Shown: positions 46,707 to 58,107 of the stretch, in pieces | Numbering within the stretch: the first letter of the stretch is position 1 | Layout: each line of letters opens with the position of its first letter | Assembly: GCF_032362555.1 (NCBI RefSeq) | Contig: NC_083532.1 | Span: 2,493,001 to 2,557,000 of the forward strand | Length of the DNA: 64,000 bases | Direction of reading: 5' to 3' | Origin: Amyelois transitella | Taxonomy: Eukaryota; Arthropoda; Insecta; Lepidoptera; Pyralidae | Notes under the pieces: model-generated | The model's input: only the letters and a program-made list of their open reading frames with translations | The model's database searches: none | Told to the model about the DNA's origin: nothing | Position numbers and translations under genes: made by a program

Positions 46707-47261
46707 TTAGCTGTTCATCAATTTTCCTTTTTTCCTTGATTTTCTTTTGTTCATCTGACATTTTTTCTTTTTTTTATCCAAGTTTTCCTGATATCTTCTT
46801 CGTGAGTTTCGAACTGAAGTGATCAAAGATTTTGTAACAGCGAAATTTTGAGGACCACCGATATTTTTCAAGGCGTCATATATAATTCTTTGCGATATAA
46901 GTGAATCTTCCAGTAAATTTTCCACCAAGAGAGATTTGTTAATAGAAAACCCGCCCTCCACACTCGCGTTTCCGTGGGAGAGGATGAAACAGATTTTCAT
47001 AACGCTCCATATGTCTACGTATTGTTTATCACCTCCAATAAGTGAATGGTAGAACTCATCAACACCGATTTTATCATAATCAAAATCTTCAAATTTTTGG
47101 CTCCAGGTATTTTGTGCTTCGGAAATTAGTTTTTGATATTGCCTTTTGGCACTGTCAGCGACAAACCCTTTTATCTTGTCGGATTCGTGCAAAGTTTCCA
47201 ACACGACATCCACACGCTTATTGGCCACTTCAGATTGATGCTTTATAAACATTACAATCAC
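46707..47261 (-). pseudogene. hAT transposase C-terminal remnant
   Basis: 184 codons. The stretch ILSHGNASVEGGFSINKSLL and then VENLLEDSLISQRI resembles the hAT C-terminal dimerisation domain (the SHG-x-A-x-VERGFS-x-NK signature). Here VERGFS reads VEGGFS. The frame continues into a Lys-rich tail and then shifts near 46707; the Glu/Lys-rich sequence goes on in another frame to about 46600. The N-terminal BED finger and catalytic core are missing, so it cannot be an active transposase. Confidence 0.7.
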
Positions 47262-47430
47262 TGGGAAAAAAATCCCTCATTTTACAATCACTGGGAAAAA
47301 ATCTCAATTTTCCCTGACTATCCCTGACTTTCTCTCCTTTCCCCTCAATTTCACTGACTTTCCCTGACCACCTTAAGCTTCCCTGACTTTTCCCTGACTT
47401 TCCCTGACTTTCCAGAATGTGGACACCCTG

Positions 47431-48917
47431 TTTAAATAATATTTGTATGAAGTACTTCTAATGATCTGTGCAGAAATAGGTAAGGAATGAAAAAAAAAAA
47501 CAAATCATTTAAAAATGGTAAAATATTTGATTAAAATTGCAGCAATAATATTGACAACACATTAATTTCCAATTATGTCTGTACAAAGTGTTGATTGTGT
47601 CATTTTAAATTGTTATTTCTTTGATCTACTATTTATTCTTTTAGATATTTTTGCGTGAAAAATTGGTACTTATGATTCTAATAATATTCGGCAAGTTGTT
47701 GTATTGTTATCATTTTGAATTATCGGCTTGTCAAAATTTAATTAAAAAAAAAAAATAATACAACAGGATGTCGAACTTTAAATTGTACATCAGTGTATTC
47801 CACAAAAGTATTGTTCATCTTTTTTACCATAGACAGTTTTTATTTTTTAATTAAATTATTGTGTATCTAGTTTTTTAATCTACTTAATCCATTGCCAAGG
47901 CGTTCGAGCGTATACTGCCAGTGTGAACAGCGGGAAAGAGTGATACGTCCGCGAGAGCGATGTGCTGGAAGTTTGTGTTGTGTGCATCGGTTGATTTTAA
48001 TTATAAATGGATATATAAATTATATATACGAATAAATAAATAATTTTTGAAGCACTTCCATCATGTTTTAATTTAAATTTCTTTTATCGGTATAAATAAT
48101 ATAAAAACCAACTGACTGGTGGAATCACGTATGTAGTTACATAATAATGTATTGAGAATCTAAAAATAACAGGTTGACAGTCCAGCCTATCCCTTAGTTG
48201 CCTTTTACGACCTTTTATTGACTGATTAAATAATTAGGGTAGGTTCACTATTCAATAATGTTCAAACGTAATTTGTAGATATATTGTTATATAAATCTTA
48301 CCCTACACCTTTATGCTCTGGCTGAAGGACAGATTTTTGCAGCAAATAATGTAGAACCTGAACGGAAAAAATAATAAAAACTAAGTCTTTTTCCCTCGCT
48401 GCTAGAGCATCGATTAGTATTCAAAAATTTTTAATTTCTAAAAAACAAAATTTGTAAAATCTAAGACTCGTAAGGTAATTATTTATCACTTCATGTAAGT
48501 ACACAAAAACATGTAGAAATGATAAAACACACTAGCGGGAGCGATGATTCGGGCTTGACCGCCACCAAAGGGTAGATCTTCAGTCAAACTAGATGTAATG
48601 CCTGGGAAACCGCGCGACAGACGGTGTAGTGTCAGTGTTGTGCGCGATTTAGACTTTCGCTGTTATTGGCTGATAAGAGTCGCGTACTTGGTTGTTGTGA
48701 TTTGTGGCGTAGAGATGTCGCCACACACACGAAACAATAGTACATAGGTACTAGTTATTTCCAATGGTTATATAAACCTTCCCCTTGAATTCCCTGTCTA
48801 TTAAGGAAACTGAATCAAAATCCTTTGTTAAAAAATCTAAGAATACATACATAGTGACATTTAAGTTGAATCATGTTTAGGTTAAGTTAGGACTCTCAAT
48901 TTTTAAAGCTCAGAATG
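47431..48917. other. Intergenic, mostly featureless
   Basis: AT-rich. 48595-48720 is related to the repeat at 22007 (ATGCCTGGGAAACCGCGCGA; ATTGGCTGATAAG). A SINE-2 scrap (CTATCCCTTAGTTGCCTTTT) is near 48184. Confidence 0.5.
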
Positions 48918-49166
48918 CAAATAAAAAATTTATATATAAACGGTACAAATTACACAGATTGAGTTAGCTCGAAAAAATTCGAAACTGGTGTTACGAGATA
49001 CAAATTCAACGATACTATATTTTATGATAAATACTTAGATACATAAACATCCAACACCCAGACCAATCAGAGAAAGTTCGTTTCTCATCATACCCTGACC
49101 GGGATTCGAACCCGGGACCTCCGGTGTCACAGACAAGCGTATTACCGCTGAGCCACAGAGGCCGTC
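48918..49166 (-). repeat. SINE-1 copy
   Basis: Reverse copy just downstream of the RRM gene. Confidence 0.8.
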
Positions 49167-49197
49167 AAAATGCAAATGCTCAGAATAAACTTCTTCT

Positions 49198-49295
49198 GCA
49201 CATGCGCTTTGGAAGCGGTTGTAGTTATAATTAGATTTAAGTGACGTCAATAAGTGCTACCTTGTATCCAATTCTGAAAATAAATCTATTCTAAA
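49198..49295 (+). repeat. SINE-3 copy
   Basis: ATGCGCTTTGGAAGCGGTTG to GAAAATAAATCTATTCTAAA. Overlaps the presumed 3' flank of the RRM gene. Confidence 0.6.
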
Positions 49296-49375
49296 CAGAA
49301 ACACAGAACCAATAATAAATTCCAACACTTTAATAATTGTTTCAAAAATTTTTAAACAATTTACTAAACAAAAAT

Positions 49376-52300
49376 CTATGCATTCTCCATCTTCTGTTGC
49401 TTGGCCAGAGCTTGCTTCATCTTCATGCGGCGGTGGCTGCGCTTCCTGTTGGCCGGGATGCTGCCCAGCAGCTTGCCGGACTTCTGCAGGGCTATCATCT
49501 TCGCCGATTTACTCTGGAAATTAAAAACTTACTTTTATTCATGCTGCGCACGCCTGTGCGTATGTCTCACTCTTTCTATTGATTTGAGTAACCGCAAAGT
49601 TAAAGCGAGAAAAAATAGACTGATCGTTCGTTCGTCAAAAAAAATACCATCAACATACATGTGATCACGTCCATATTCCTTCCGTGGTAGACAGAGCCGA
49701 CATTTTTGAAAGACTGATACGCCACGTGCAGCTGAGATTCGGCTTAATGATAAAATTTAATATCACCTACATTATATCACTACATAGTATAAAACAAAGT
49801 CGCTATTTTAGTATGTTTCTGTGTATGCTTAAATCTTTAAAATTACGCAATGGATTTTGATGCGGTTTTTTGTAAAAGGTAGAGTGATTCAAGAGGAAGG
49901 TTTTTATGTATAATTTTTAATTTTACATTAAACATTTATAATTTTGCACCCGTGCGAAGCCGGGGCGGGTCGCTAGTTTAAAATAAAAATTGGTCTAACT
50001 TACTTTTGCTTCGCCTTTTGTGATTTTCCCGTTTTTCTGAGTCGTGTAGAGCACATTAATCCTCCTCGTCCCCAGCATCGAGTGGTGCTTAGACAGCGCC
50101 AGCTGGAATAACAACAACATTCTAAATTGTAACAAAAGTAGTACCTATTTAAATAATATAAATATACTTACATATAATCACGTCTATATCCCTTGCCAGA
50201 TAGACAGAGCCAACAGTCTTGAAAGACTGATAAGCCACGTTCAGCTGTTTGGCTTGATAATAAAATTGAGATTCAAATAGTGACAGGTTGCTAGTCCATC
50301 GTGTAAAAGCAAAATCCCAAGTTAATAAGCCTATCCCTCAGTTGCCTTTACCGACATCCATAGGAAAGAGATGGAGTGGTCCTAATCTTTTTTCTATTGG
50401 TGCCGGCAACCATACGGCACACCACCCACCTCTATAGATATAATCAAATCTAAATGTTATATCTATATATCTCTCTTTATTATTTACACTACAAAACAAT
50501 CAAGAGAGATAGAGATAGATAGAGATCTCTGTTCTTACCTCAAAAGTTGGTTCATTGGTGAGCTCCATATAAGCAATGGCGCTCTTCCTCTCCTCCTTGA
50601 GTTTAGGAATGCGGACGTCAATCACTTGATCGCCGAGCTCAGCGAAATGGCCCAATATCTGAAAGAAGACCTCCGATCAATGTAAACACGGCCTTAGTGG
50701 CGTAGTGGTAGTGCCACCGCAGATCACGGGTTCGAATTCCGGCCAGGGCATGATGAGGAACTTAACTTTCTCGATTGGCCTGGGTCGTGGATGTTTATCT
50801 TTATAAGTATTTAGTATGAATTATAGTATAGTTGAGTTCGTTTAACGGCCTCTGTGGTGCAGCGGTAGTGCGCTTGTCTGTGACACCGGAGGTCCCGAGT
50901 TCGAATCCCGGCCAGGGCATGATGAGAAACTTAACTTTCTCGATTGGCCTGGGGTCTTGGATGTTTGTCTATATAAGTTTTTATTATAAATTATAGTATA
51001 GTTAAGTTCGTTTAACGGCCTCTGTGGTGCAGCGGTAGTGCGCTTGTCTGTGACACCAGAGGTCCCGAGTTCGAATCCCGGCCAGGGCATGATGAGAAAA
51101 GAACTTTTTCTGATTGGCCTGTCAAAACTGCACTTAGAAATACACGCAGAGATGAGAGACTAAGGTAAATAGCGTACATACATATCATCATGACTATATC
51201 CCTTGCCGGGTAGACAGAGCCAACACTCTTGAAAAGACTGAAAGGACAGGTTTAGCTGCTTGCCTTATTAATAGAATTGAGATTCAAATAGTGACAGGTT
51301 GCCAGCCCATCGCCTAAAAGAAGAATTCCAAGTTTATAATCTAATCCCTTAGTCGCTTCTACGCCATCCATGGGAAAGAGATGGAGTAGCCCTATTCTTT
51401 TTTCTATTGGCGCCGGGAACCACACGGCACCTTATCTAAATAGCGTACCTTCTCCTTATCAATGTTCAGTGGTAAATTCCCAAGGAACACTACATATCGC
51501 TTCTTTCCTTTCACCTTCTCACTAATCTGCGGCTTCTTTTCATTATCTTTTTTCACAATTTCCTTTTTATTCTCTATTTTTGTAATTGATTTCTTCTTTT
51601 CACTTTTTTTCTTTGTACTCTCCTTTGAAGTATCTGTTTTCAAAGCTGTGGTCAACATGTTGTACAGAATCCTTATCTTTCTCAGCTCGGTGTCCGTCAA
51701 GTTGGTGGAGCCTTTCAGTATGGTTTGAATTCTGTTGTATATCACGTCCGGAAGAATGATATCTGAAGTACCTTTCAATTTGTCTCTGATTTCTAAACGC
51801 AAACGTCCTGAAAATGAATTCAATCTTAATTTGCATTGATGGTAAACGAATTTTTTTGGAAGTATGGTTATGAAGTAAAACATTGCAGGCCAAAAATATG
51901 GTTTTTATAAAAATTTGTGCATAGAATCAGCATAAAAAACTGTTTTTTTTTTTTTAACAATTATAAACTTTTGCAATAAAATTAAAAAACAATTCAATTT
52001 ATCAAATAAAAAAAACACAATCCACATACATTCAAACACTAAACTAACTCATTCCACATAAGCGCTTAGTTTTCACATAGGTACATATATATAGTCACTT
52101 CTAAACACTTGTGGAGTAGACAGAGCCAACAGTTTCGAAAAGACTGAAAGTCCCCGTTCAGGTGTATTGCTTCCCAAGTATGTTAACCTATCCCTTAGTC
52201 GTCTTTTACGACATACATGGGAAGGATATGAAGTGGTACTATTCTTAAGTGCTGGAAACCACAGTTTTGATGTTGTTTAATAAAATGAATAAAACATTAG

Positions 52301-53703
52301 CCATTTTGTTAAAACATATTTTAATTTTTCCGAGATCATAAGTTCCATACCTTTTTGGTTATTGTTCATAGGCACATCTAGGAACCTCTTCACGAGCTGC
52401 TCGTCCTTCAGGATGGGGTACCGTAAGCCGATGTCATTGTCCACATCTCCTTGGTTTTCTAAATAAAACATCATTGTCATTCTTTATTAGATAACAAGAT
52501 ATGACAGAAGATGAATAGTATGGACAATTCATCCACTGTCATTTGTAACGCTCTTATAGATTAACTGTTGTCCTGCCCCTATCGCTGTCCTGTTTGGCCT
52601 CATAATAAAAAGCGAAACAGCAATAGTTTTTTCAGGCGAAAAAGGCGTCACGCGCGTTTTTAAAAATAAAAATACTTTGAACTATCACAATAAATCAGGA
52701 CAAGAACCATAACTCTTATTTCTCAAATTATTTAAGAAATTAAGTCTTGTAAAAATATTTTTCTTCTGATTCACTCAAAATTCTGTATTCAAATCTTTTA
52801 TTCATTATTATGGGACACTTCAACAACATGCAATAATTGTCATATCACTTGGTTTCATAACATTGGTTGACGTGAAATAAATAACTGTTTACTGCCGCTT
52901 CCAAAGCGTGAGTGCAGAAAAAGCGGTAAAAAACTGTACCGCAGAATTTTCTTCAACAATCACTGATAAATCATATTTTTAAATAAATGTAAGGCACTCA
53001 GTCACTCATTTTTTCACGTTTCCAGTTGCACCCTCCACAATAGTGCTTCGGGCCTGGGGTCTACATTTATGATCCCATTTGACCAGTCTCGGGTCTTAAG
53101 TTTTCAGACTACTTTGCTGAGGTAGCATGGCCAAACATTCGTCACCCAGATAGCCCAAAGATAGGCAAATTAATATAAGCCACTGCATTGTGCATGCAGT
53201 TAATAGAAAATAACATAAGTAAATTTTTAATATTTTTACATTGAATTTAACATTACCTGTGTCTTTGAGATTTGGTTCCAAGTTTGTCTCATTTTCAGCT
53301 TTCAAATCTTTGATTACTGAACTGTTAACTTTTTTCTTTTTGTATCTTCTTTTCTTCGTAACTAGTGATGAAGTTGTTTGTAAATTTTGTGTATTTTTAA
53401 CAGTTTCCAAACTGAAAGTCAATAAAATATAAATTATAAAGTTTGCAGTCTTTTAAATTACTAGTTGTTCTCAGTTCCATCACTAAACGTAACAGTTGAA
53501 TGTGATTTTTCAGACTTATTTAACTGACAGCTAGTCTAACCGTCTAACCCATAAGGGGAAAAGGCGTACATATTATGTTTAGAGGATATAATATGTAGTA
53601 ATGTGTGTACTTTCTGTAAGTATAAGCTTAAGAACCATGTAATGTAGCTTAGCGGTATTGGTACAATAAGTAAATAGTTCATTTACCTTGCAGCTTTCAC
53701 CAT
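49376..53703 (-). CDS. Single-RRM, Lys-rich RNA-binding protein (Nop6/RBM34-like)
   Basis: Six exons on the reverse strand, phases consistent: 53687-53703, 53257-53411, 52351-52458, 51449-51807, 50539-50658 and 50004-50102, then the last exon 49376-49513; that is seven segments counting the 17-nt start exon. Total 331 residues. The N-terminal half is helical and Lys/Glu-rich (TKKRRYKKKK; ESTKKKSEKKKS). One RRM spans about residues 198-280: RNP2 is VVFLGNLPLN, and the RNP1 position is KSAIAYMEL, a divergent, non-aromatic RNP1. The C-terminal tail is strongly basic (KLLGSIPANRKRSHRRMKMK), as in nucleolar ribosome-assembly factors. I assign a nucleolar RRM protein with moderate confidence; the exact orthologue is not clear to me. 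Confidence 0.8.
49663..49765 (-). repeat. SINE-2 fragment
   Basis: Reverse 3' part, in the last intron of the RRM gene. Confidence 0.65.
49777..49976 (+). mobile_element. Non-autonomous Helitron, family H2
   Basis: TCACTACATAGTATAAAAC start and GGGGCGGGTCG then CTAG end. The 3' end is 26 nt from the donor of the RRM gene exon 50004-50102. Confidence 0.76.
50160..50422 (-). repeat. SINE-2 copy
   Basis: Reverse, near full length. Confidence 0.76.
50689..51120 (+). repeat. Three SINE-1 copies head to tail
   Basis: Starts at about 50689, 50846 and 51016. The first has a diverged head (TGGCGTAGTGG) and a shortened A-B box region; each of the first two ends at TATAGTT(G/A)AGTTCGTTTAA, where the next begins. 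Confidence 0.85.
51170..51432 (-). repeat. SINE-2 copy
   Basis: Reverse, near full length. It ends 16 nt from exon 51449-51807. Confidence 0.76.
52080..52265 (-). repeat. SINE-2 copy, diverged
   Basis: Reverse copy with about 50 nt deleted in the middle. Confidence 0.65.
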
Positions 53704-54189
53704 TGTGAATCCAAAATTAATTCAAAGTAGGTGCTTATCCAAAACGTGTAACTTTGAGGTTAGACGAAACTTCCCATTCAAGATTTTAACATTGAAGTAT
53801 TAAATAGCGCGATAATTAAATGTAATAGGTCTACACATAAGAAAAATATAAGGTTTTCAACGCTAAAAACAGGAGAACTTTATTTTATACTTCTTTTATT
53901 TTCCAATGTAAGTCCATTTGAAGGACTTGTAAGGGAATGGGAACCGTCGTTTTATTAGTTATATTATTAGCTATGTATTCATAAAAGCTCTATAAGACTG
54001 GCACTGTAATAACTATAAATTAATAGAAATATTTTTAACTACAGTAATTTATTTCCGAAGATCATTTTTGTTTTCAATAAAAATATGTTTTGTTTGTTTG
54101 ACACTGTTTGACAATCATGATATTGACTTGACAGACAGTGTCAGTCAGTGTCTGTAATGTAAAGATAAAATAAAATTTTATAAGATTTA

Positions 54190-54461
54190 CTAGCTGTGCC
54201 CGCTACTTCTTCCGCGTGGAATAGTTATTTTGGGCATCATTGAAGCCCTCAAGGATGAATAATTATCCCCGTTTTTTCACATTTCTCATTATTTCTTTGC
54301 TCCTAATAGTTGCAGCGTGATGTTATATAGCCTAAAAGGCTTTAGCTTCCTCGATAAATGGTCTATTCACCGCAAAAAGAATTTTTCAATTCGATCCAGT
54401 AGTTTCCGCGATTAGCGCGTTCAAACAAACAAACTCTTCAGCTTTATAATATTAGTATAGA
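54190..54461 (-). mobile_element. Non-autonomous Helitron, family H1
   Basis: CTAG at 54190 and the TCTATACTAATATTATAAAG end at 54461. Confidence 0.73.
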
Positions 54462-55002
54462 TGAGACACCCTCTTTTCTTTCTTTCTTTTCTATATTATG
54501 GCTTCCACCGGACTTTCGGTGATTCTGCCAATGTCATGGTTTGTATCATAAGGATGTAACGTGTGTTAAGTGACTGAAATGTAGGTGTAGGTAGGTAGGT
54601 AATGAAAAAAGAGAAAAGATATATACCTAGATAGAATTGAAATTCAAATTGCTAGCAATAAAGAATCCCTAGTTTATAAGCCTGTCTCTTAGTCGCTTTT
54701 TACGACATCCATGGTAAGGAGATGGAATGATCATATTTTTTTTATATATTTGTGCTGGAAACCACAAGGCACATTTTTGTGTTTGTATATTCTAACATTT
54801 TGTTTTTGAATAAACTCAATAACGACTAGACCAATATAAAAAAAAAATGGTTAAAGAGCGGGCGGGCGGAGCAGCGGTTGATTTGTAGTATATTTTGCCA
54901 AAAATCTTCTCGTGTATTCTCGAAGAAGGCGATTCTCGATCCACACTCACTTTTTTCTGGTCTCCTCACGAGGTTCTTGCGTGAGTGTGGAGCGGGCTAT
55001 AA

Positions 55003-55251
55003 TCTATAATATAAAAATGAATCCGCTAAATGTGTTGGTTAGCGCATAACTCAAGAACGCCTGGACCAATTTGACCAATTTACCTTTATCCCATACAAAC
55101 GTTTTCTAACTAATACGTACAGTCAATTTGAGCTTTATTGCTAATGTATAAAGTTCACTGTTGTCTAAGCAATGTAGGTCTAATAGATAGGAACAAAAAA
55201 CTGTCATATTACAAATCTTTTTGACAGAACAAAGTCTGTCGGGTCCGCTAG
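55003..55251 (+). mobile_element. Non-autonomous Helitron, family H3
   Basis: TCTATAATATAAAAATGAAT start; GACAGAACAAAGTCTGTC hairpin, then GGGTCCG and CTAG. Inserted about 250 bp upstream of the RBM8A ATG. Confidence 0.72.
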
Positions 55252-55306
55252 TAATGAATAAAAAAATTAAATTTAGATACTAGGTATTCCCTTACTCAAC
55301 TGTCGA

Positions 55307-55314
55307 TATCGATA
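55307..55314. promoter_or_regulatory. DRE/DREF-type element TATCGATA
   Basis: Palindromic TATCGATA, 185 bp upstream of the RBM8A start codon, in the only repeat-free part of the intergenic region. In flies this motif binds DREF/BEAF-32 at housekeeping promoters. Confidence 0.5.
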
Positions 55315-55498
55315 GTGGATTATCGGCCTGAGTGCCCGCAACACTAGTCATGTCATTTCATTAATTTTGTTGCTGACGCGCTTACAGAACCATTGCGGTA
55401 TTTTCATCAAAGATTCGTGTGTTACAAATAAATAACTGTGTTTAAAAAATAATATTAATAATTTATAGACAACCGTGCCAATAAAAAGTACCTACGAA

Positions 55499-58107
55499 AT
55501 GGCTGATGTGTTGGATATCGAAAACTCCGAGGAGTTTGAAGTTGATGAGGACGGTGAACGTATGTATTTTCCATGAATTTTATTTCTTGTACATTCGTTT
55601 AATGCTTACTTTCTTTTCTGATACGGTTAACTGACAGATGTTCGAAGAATGTGCTCAATAATTTCATAATTGCGAATTATACATATTTGGTGTTTTAGGT
55701 TATGTTTCTATTTAAATAGAACCATTTGGATCCATTAATATTATTTGGAAATCTATGAGTAGAACCAATCATTTGTGTTTCAAAAATCCTTTGTAAGTTG
55801 TAGATATTGGTATAGCAGTTCTAGCTTGTTATTGTTATTTAGGCGCTTCCAATGATAGAAATGGATTGTACCAACCTGCCTTTAAAGCATTATTTGTACT
55901 ATTTCAATCAATCAATCAACCCTGTTTGTCAAATGTAGGTACAATAATGTTGATGATTTTGTGTAAAATATTATTCAGAAAACAAACACCAAAATATTAC
56001 TGATATTTTGATGTTTGTTTTCTGTTTCTGTGTTCATAAAAATGAGAAAGCAACAAACCAAAGCTAGAATAAAGAGTCAAATCAGAATAAGGTGATTTTC
56101 TGTTGAGTCTTTGTCCCAAAATATTTAAAATCATTGGAGTTTAGGGGATGAAACCAGCCATGTACTAATGACTATTTTAGAAGTTATGAACATTAGTCAT
56201 CAACCAACAACGATGCTCCTATGTTGAGCAAAAACTTTGTAAGGAAACCTGCACATTCAGGCAACTGCATGTGTAACCATGATCAATCCAATGTGAGTTA
56301 GGTTTACCTTCAAAGGTTTCAGAGATCAGAAGGGAGAAGCTTTGTGTAAAAACCTGACTCTCCCAAACCAGTATACATGGTTAAAGGCAAGCCCGGGCTC
56401 CTCTCCAGAGTGATGAGGATGCAACTGGGACTAAAGCCAAGAGGAAGAAGTAACAAAAGAGGTATTAATTTTCAGAGGGAATTGCAAGATTGAAGGAGAA
56501 GGCGCGTAAACGGAAGGGTCGCGGTTTTGGTAATGAAAGCGGAGGTGGGGGAGCCACTGAGAGAGGCAACAGGGGAAGGTAATTTGTTATAAATTTTTTG
56601 ACATAGCTCTTTACATAAGATTATGTAAAGAGCTATGCTCTGGAGATGGCATTTCTTCAAGCCAATCTCCACCTATATAATCCCACCAAATGATTCAAGC
56701 CTCAAAAAAATAAAAGAAAATAGATTAATAAAAGTAATTCTTCATTGTCTGTTTGTGGTTTAGTAATAGAATGTTTCATTTAATAAAGGATCTGCAAATG
56801 GAATTGCGTCAAACATAGGCTATGCACTGTCGGGAAATTCACACAGAAAATTGTATTTCAACATAAGAAGCTATAAGCTATAAACAAGAATTTGTTAATT
56901 TTATTTTCATTATATCATTGTAGATACGACAGTCTAGCACCAGAAGGCGACGGGAACACACCCGGCCCACAGAGATCAGTGGAAGGTTGGATATTGTTTG
57001 TAAGCAATGTGCATGAAGAAGCCCAGGAGGAAGATATACAGGTATGTAGAATTTGTAAACAATCTCCTTATTTTTTTTTATTGTAGCAATTACAAATTTT
57101 TAAGTACAATAGGCAGACTTAATGCCTAGTGAAATGATGGAGTGGCCCTTTTCTAATACGCCGAAAACCACAAGGCACATAATCAATTAATTTATGATTT
57201 CAGAACCAATTCTCGGAGTTTGGCGAGATCAAAAACATCCATTTGAATCTGGACCGGCGTACCGGTTTCCTCAAAGGGTACGCGTTAGTGGAGTATGAGA
57301 CATACAAACAGGCAGCGGTAAGTATTTTCTATACACCATTAATTTTTAATTGTGAACCTACTTAGAGATTTTTTCAAAAACCTTAATATTTATTATTGCC
57401 CTCACAATACATTTTCGATAACATTATGCATGTTAGGATAAACTTAGACGCTTTCGAAAAAGTAGGTGAATGTACTAGTAGATCACTGCGGAATAATTAT
57501 AAGTTGTCGATCCCAGTGCATCGGCTGGCTAAGGTAGGGAAATCGTTTCTGATTAATTGTATAACATTTTATAATAAATTACGAAAAAAGTGTTTTTTAA
57601 AAATAAATCTATTATATTCTATGAGAGCAAAAGTAAATAAAACATTAAAGTGAGATATTACGGGTAACACGCGACACTAGATAATTTAGTATTTAATTAA
57701 CTTTTTCATCTACGTTTAGTCTCATGTTTTTGTTTGTCACAATCCCACAAACTCGTGTCGATGCTCAGGTCAGTTACCCTAAATAAGACCCTTAATAACC
57801 CTAAAGTTTCAATTTTGATACCAAACTTTTAAACCGAATGTTCACATTACTATTACGCGCGCCGCACCCTTCATTATTCCCCTATCAATAACTACTTTAC
57901 AGTTGTGGCATTTCAGTCCTTTCAAGATTGTTGGCTCTGTCCACCCTGCAAGTGATATAGACGTGACGACGTGTATGTATTTTTTTAATTTGTTCATTTC
58001 AGAGTGCCCGCGAAGCGTTAGACGGCGCAGACATCCTTGGTCAGGCAATATCCGTAGACTGGTGCTTCGTCAAAGGACCCACTAAAGGGCACAAGAAGAG
58101 GCGGTAG
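55499..58107 (+). CDS. tsu: RNA-binding protein 8A / Y14 (exon junction complex)
   Basis: Five exons: 55499-55559, 56476-56578, 56924-57041, 57204-57317 and 58003-58107; 166 residues, complete. Y14 binds Mago to form the core heterodimer of the exon junction complex, deposited upstream of spliced junctions for mRNA localisation and quality control. The N-terminus [20 protein letters not shown] is nearly invariant in animals, and the basic stretch [13 protein letters not shown] follows. The RRM covers about residues 74-155: RNP2 is ILFVSNV; RNP1 is [17 protein letters not shown] closes it. The start is the first ATG and matches the family. The tail GHKKRR is basic, as usual. An AATAAA at 58299-58304 gives a 3' UTR of about 200 nt. 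Confidence 0.96.
55976..56024. repeat. Intronic hairpin, about 22-bp stem
   Basis: Arms around CAGAAAACAAACACCAAAAT and ATTTTGATGTTTGTTTTCTG, with 1-2 mismatches and a short loop. Intron 1 of RBM8A. Confidence 0.75.
56130..56450 (-). repeat. Repeat D copy, longest in the window
   Basis: Reverse copy from about AAATCATTGGAG through to GCTCCTCTCCAGAGTGATGA. It ends about 20 nt before exon 2 of RBM8A. Confidence 0.65.
56602..56637. repeat. Perfect palindrome, 17-bp arms, 2-nt loop
   Basis: CATAGCTCTTTACATAA, GA, and its exact reverse complement. Intron 2 of RBM8A, 23 nt after the donor. Confidence 0.9.

Larger units (their letters stand above)
45713..47430 (-). mobile_element. Decayed hAT-type DNA transposon
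   Basis: Terminal inverted repeats CAGGGTGTCCACA at 45713 and its complement ending at 47430, each followed inward by clustered CCCTGACTTT repeats. CAG(N)G-type ends fit hAT. A clear 8-bp target duplication is not seen; both flanks share only TTTAA. It contains a partial transposase frame, a nested MITE and a 41-bp tandem array. Confidence 0.72.
53704..55498. other. Divergent intergenic region between the RRM gene and RBM8A
   Basis: Shared upstream region of two housekeeping genes. It contains an H1 Helitron, a SINE-2 fragment (54640-54775) and an H3 Helitron. Only about 245 bp next to RBM8A (55252-55498) is free of repeats. Confidence 0.6.

Noticed and set aside
46707..47261. Host gene from a domesticated hAT transposase
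   Set aside because: The frame lies between hAT terminal repeats, is only the C-terminal part, and has a frameshift and a changed signature residue, so I call it a relic.
50842..51090. Reverse open frame with DSNSGPPVSQTSALPLHHRG
   Set aside because: Lies wholly in SINE-1 copies; the same peptide type occurs in the other SINE-1 copies.
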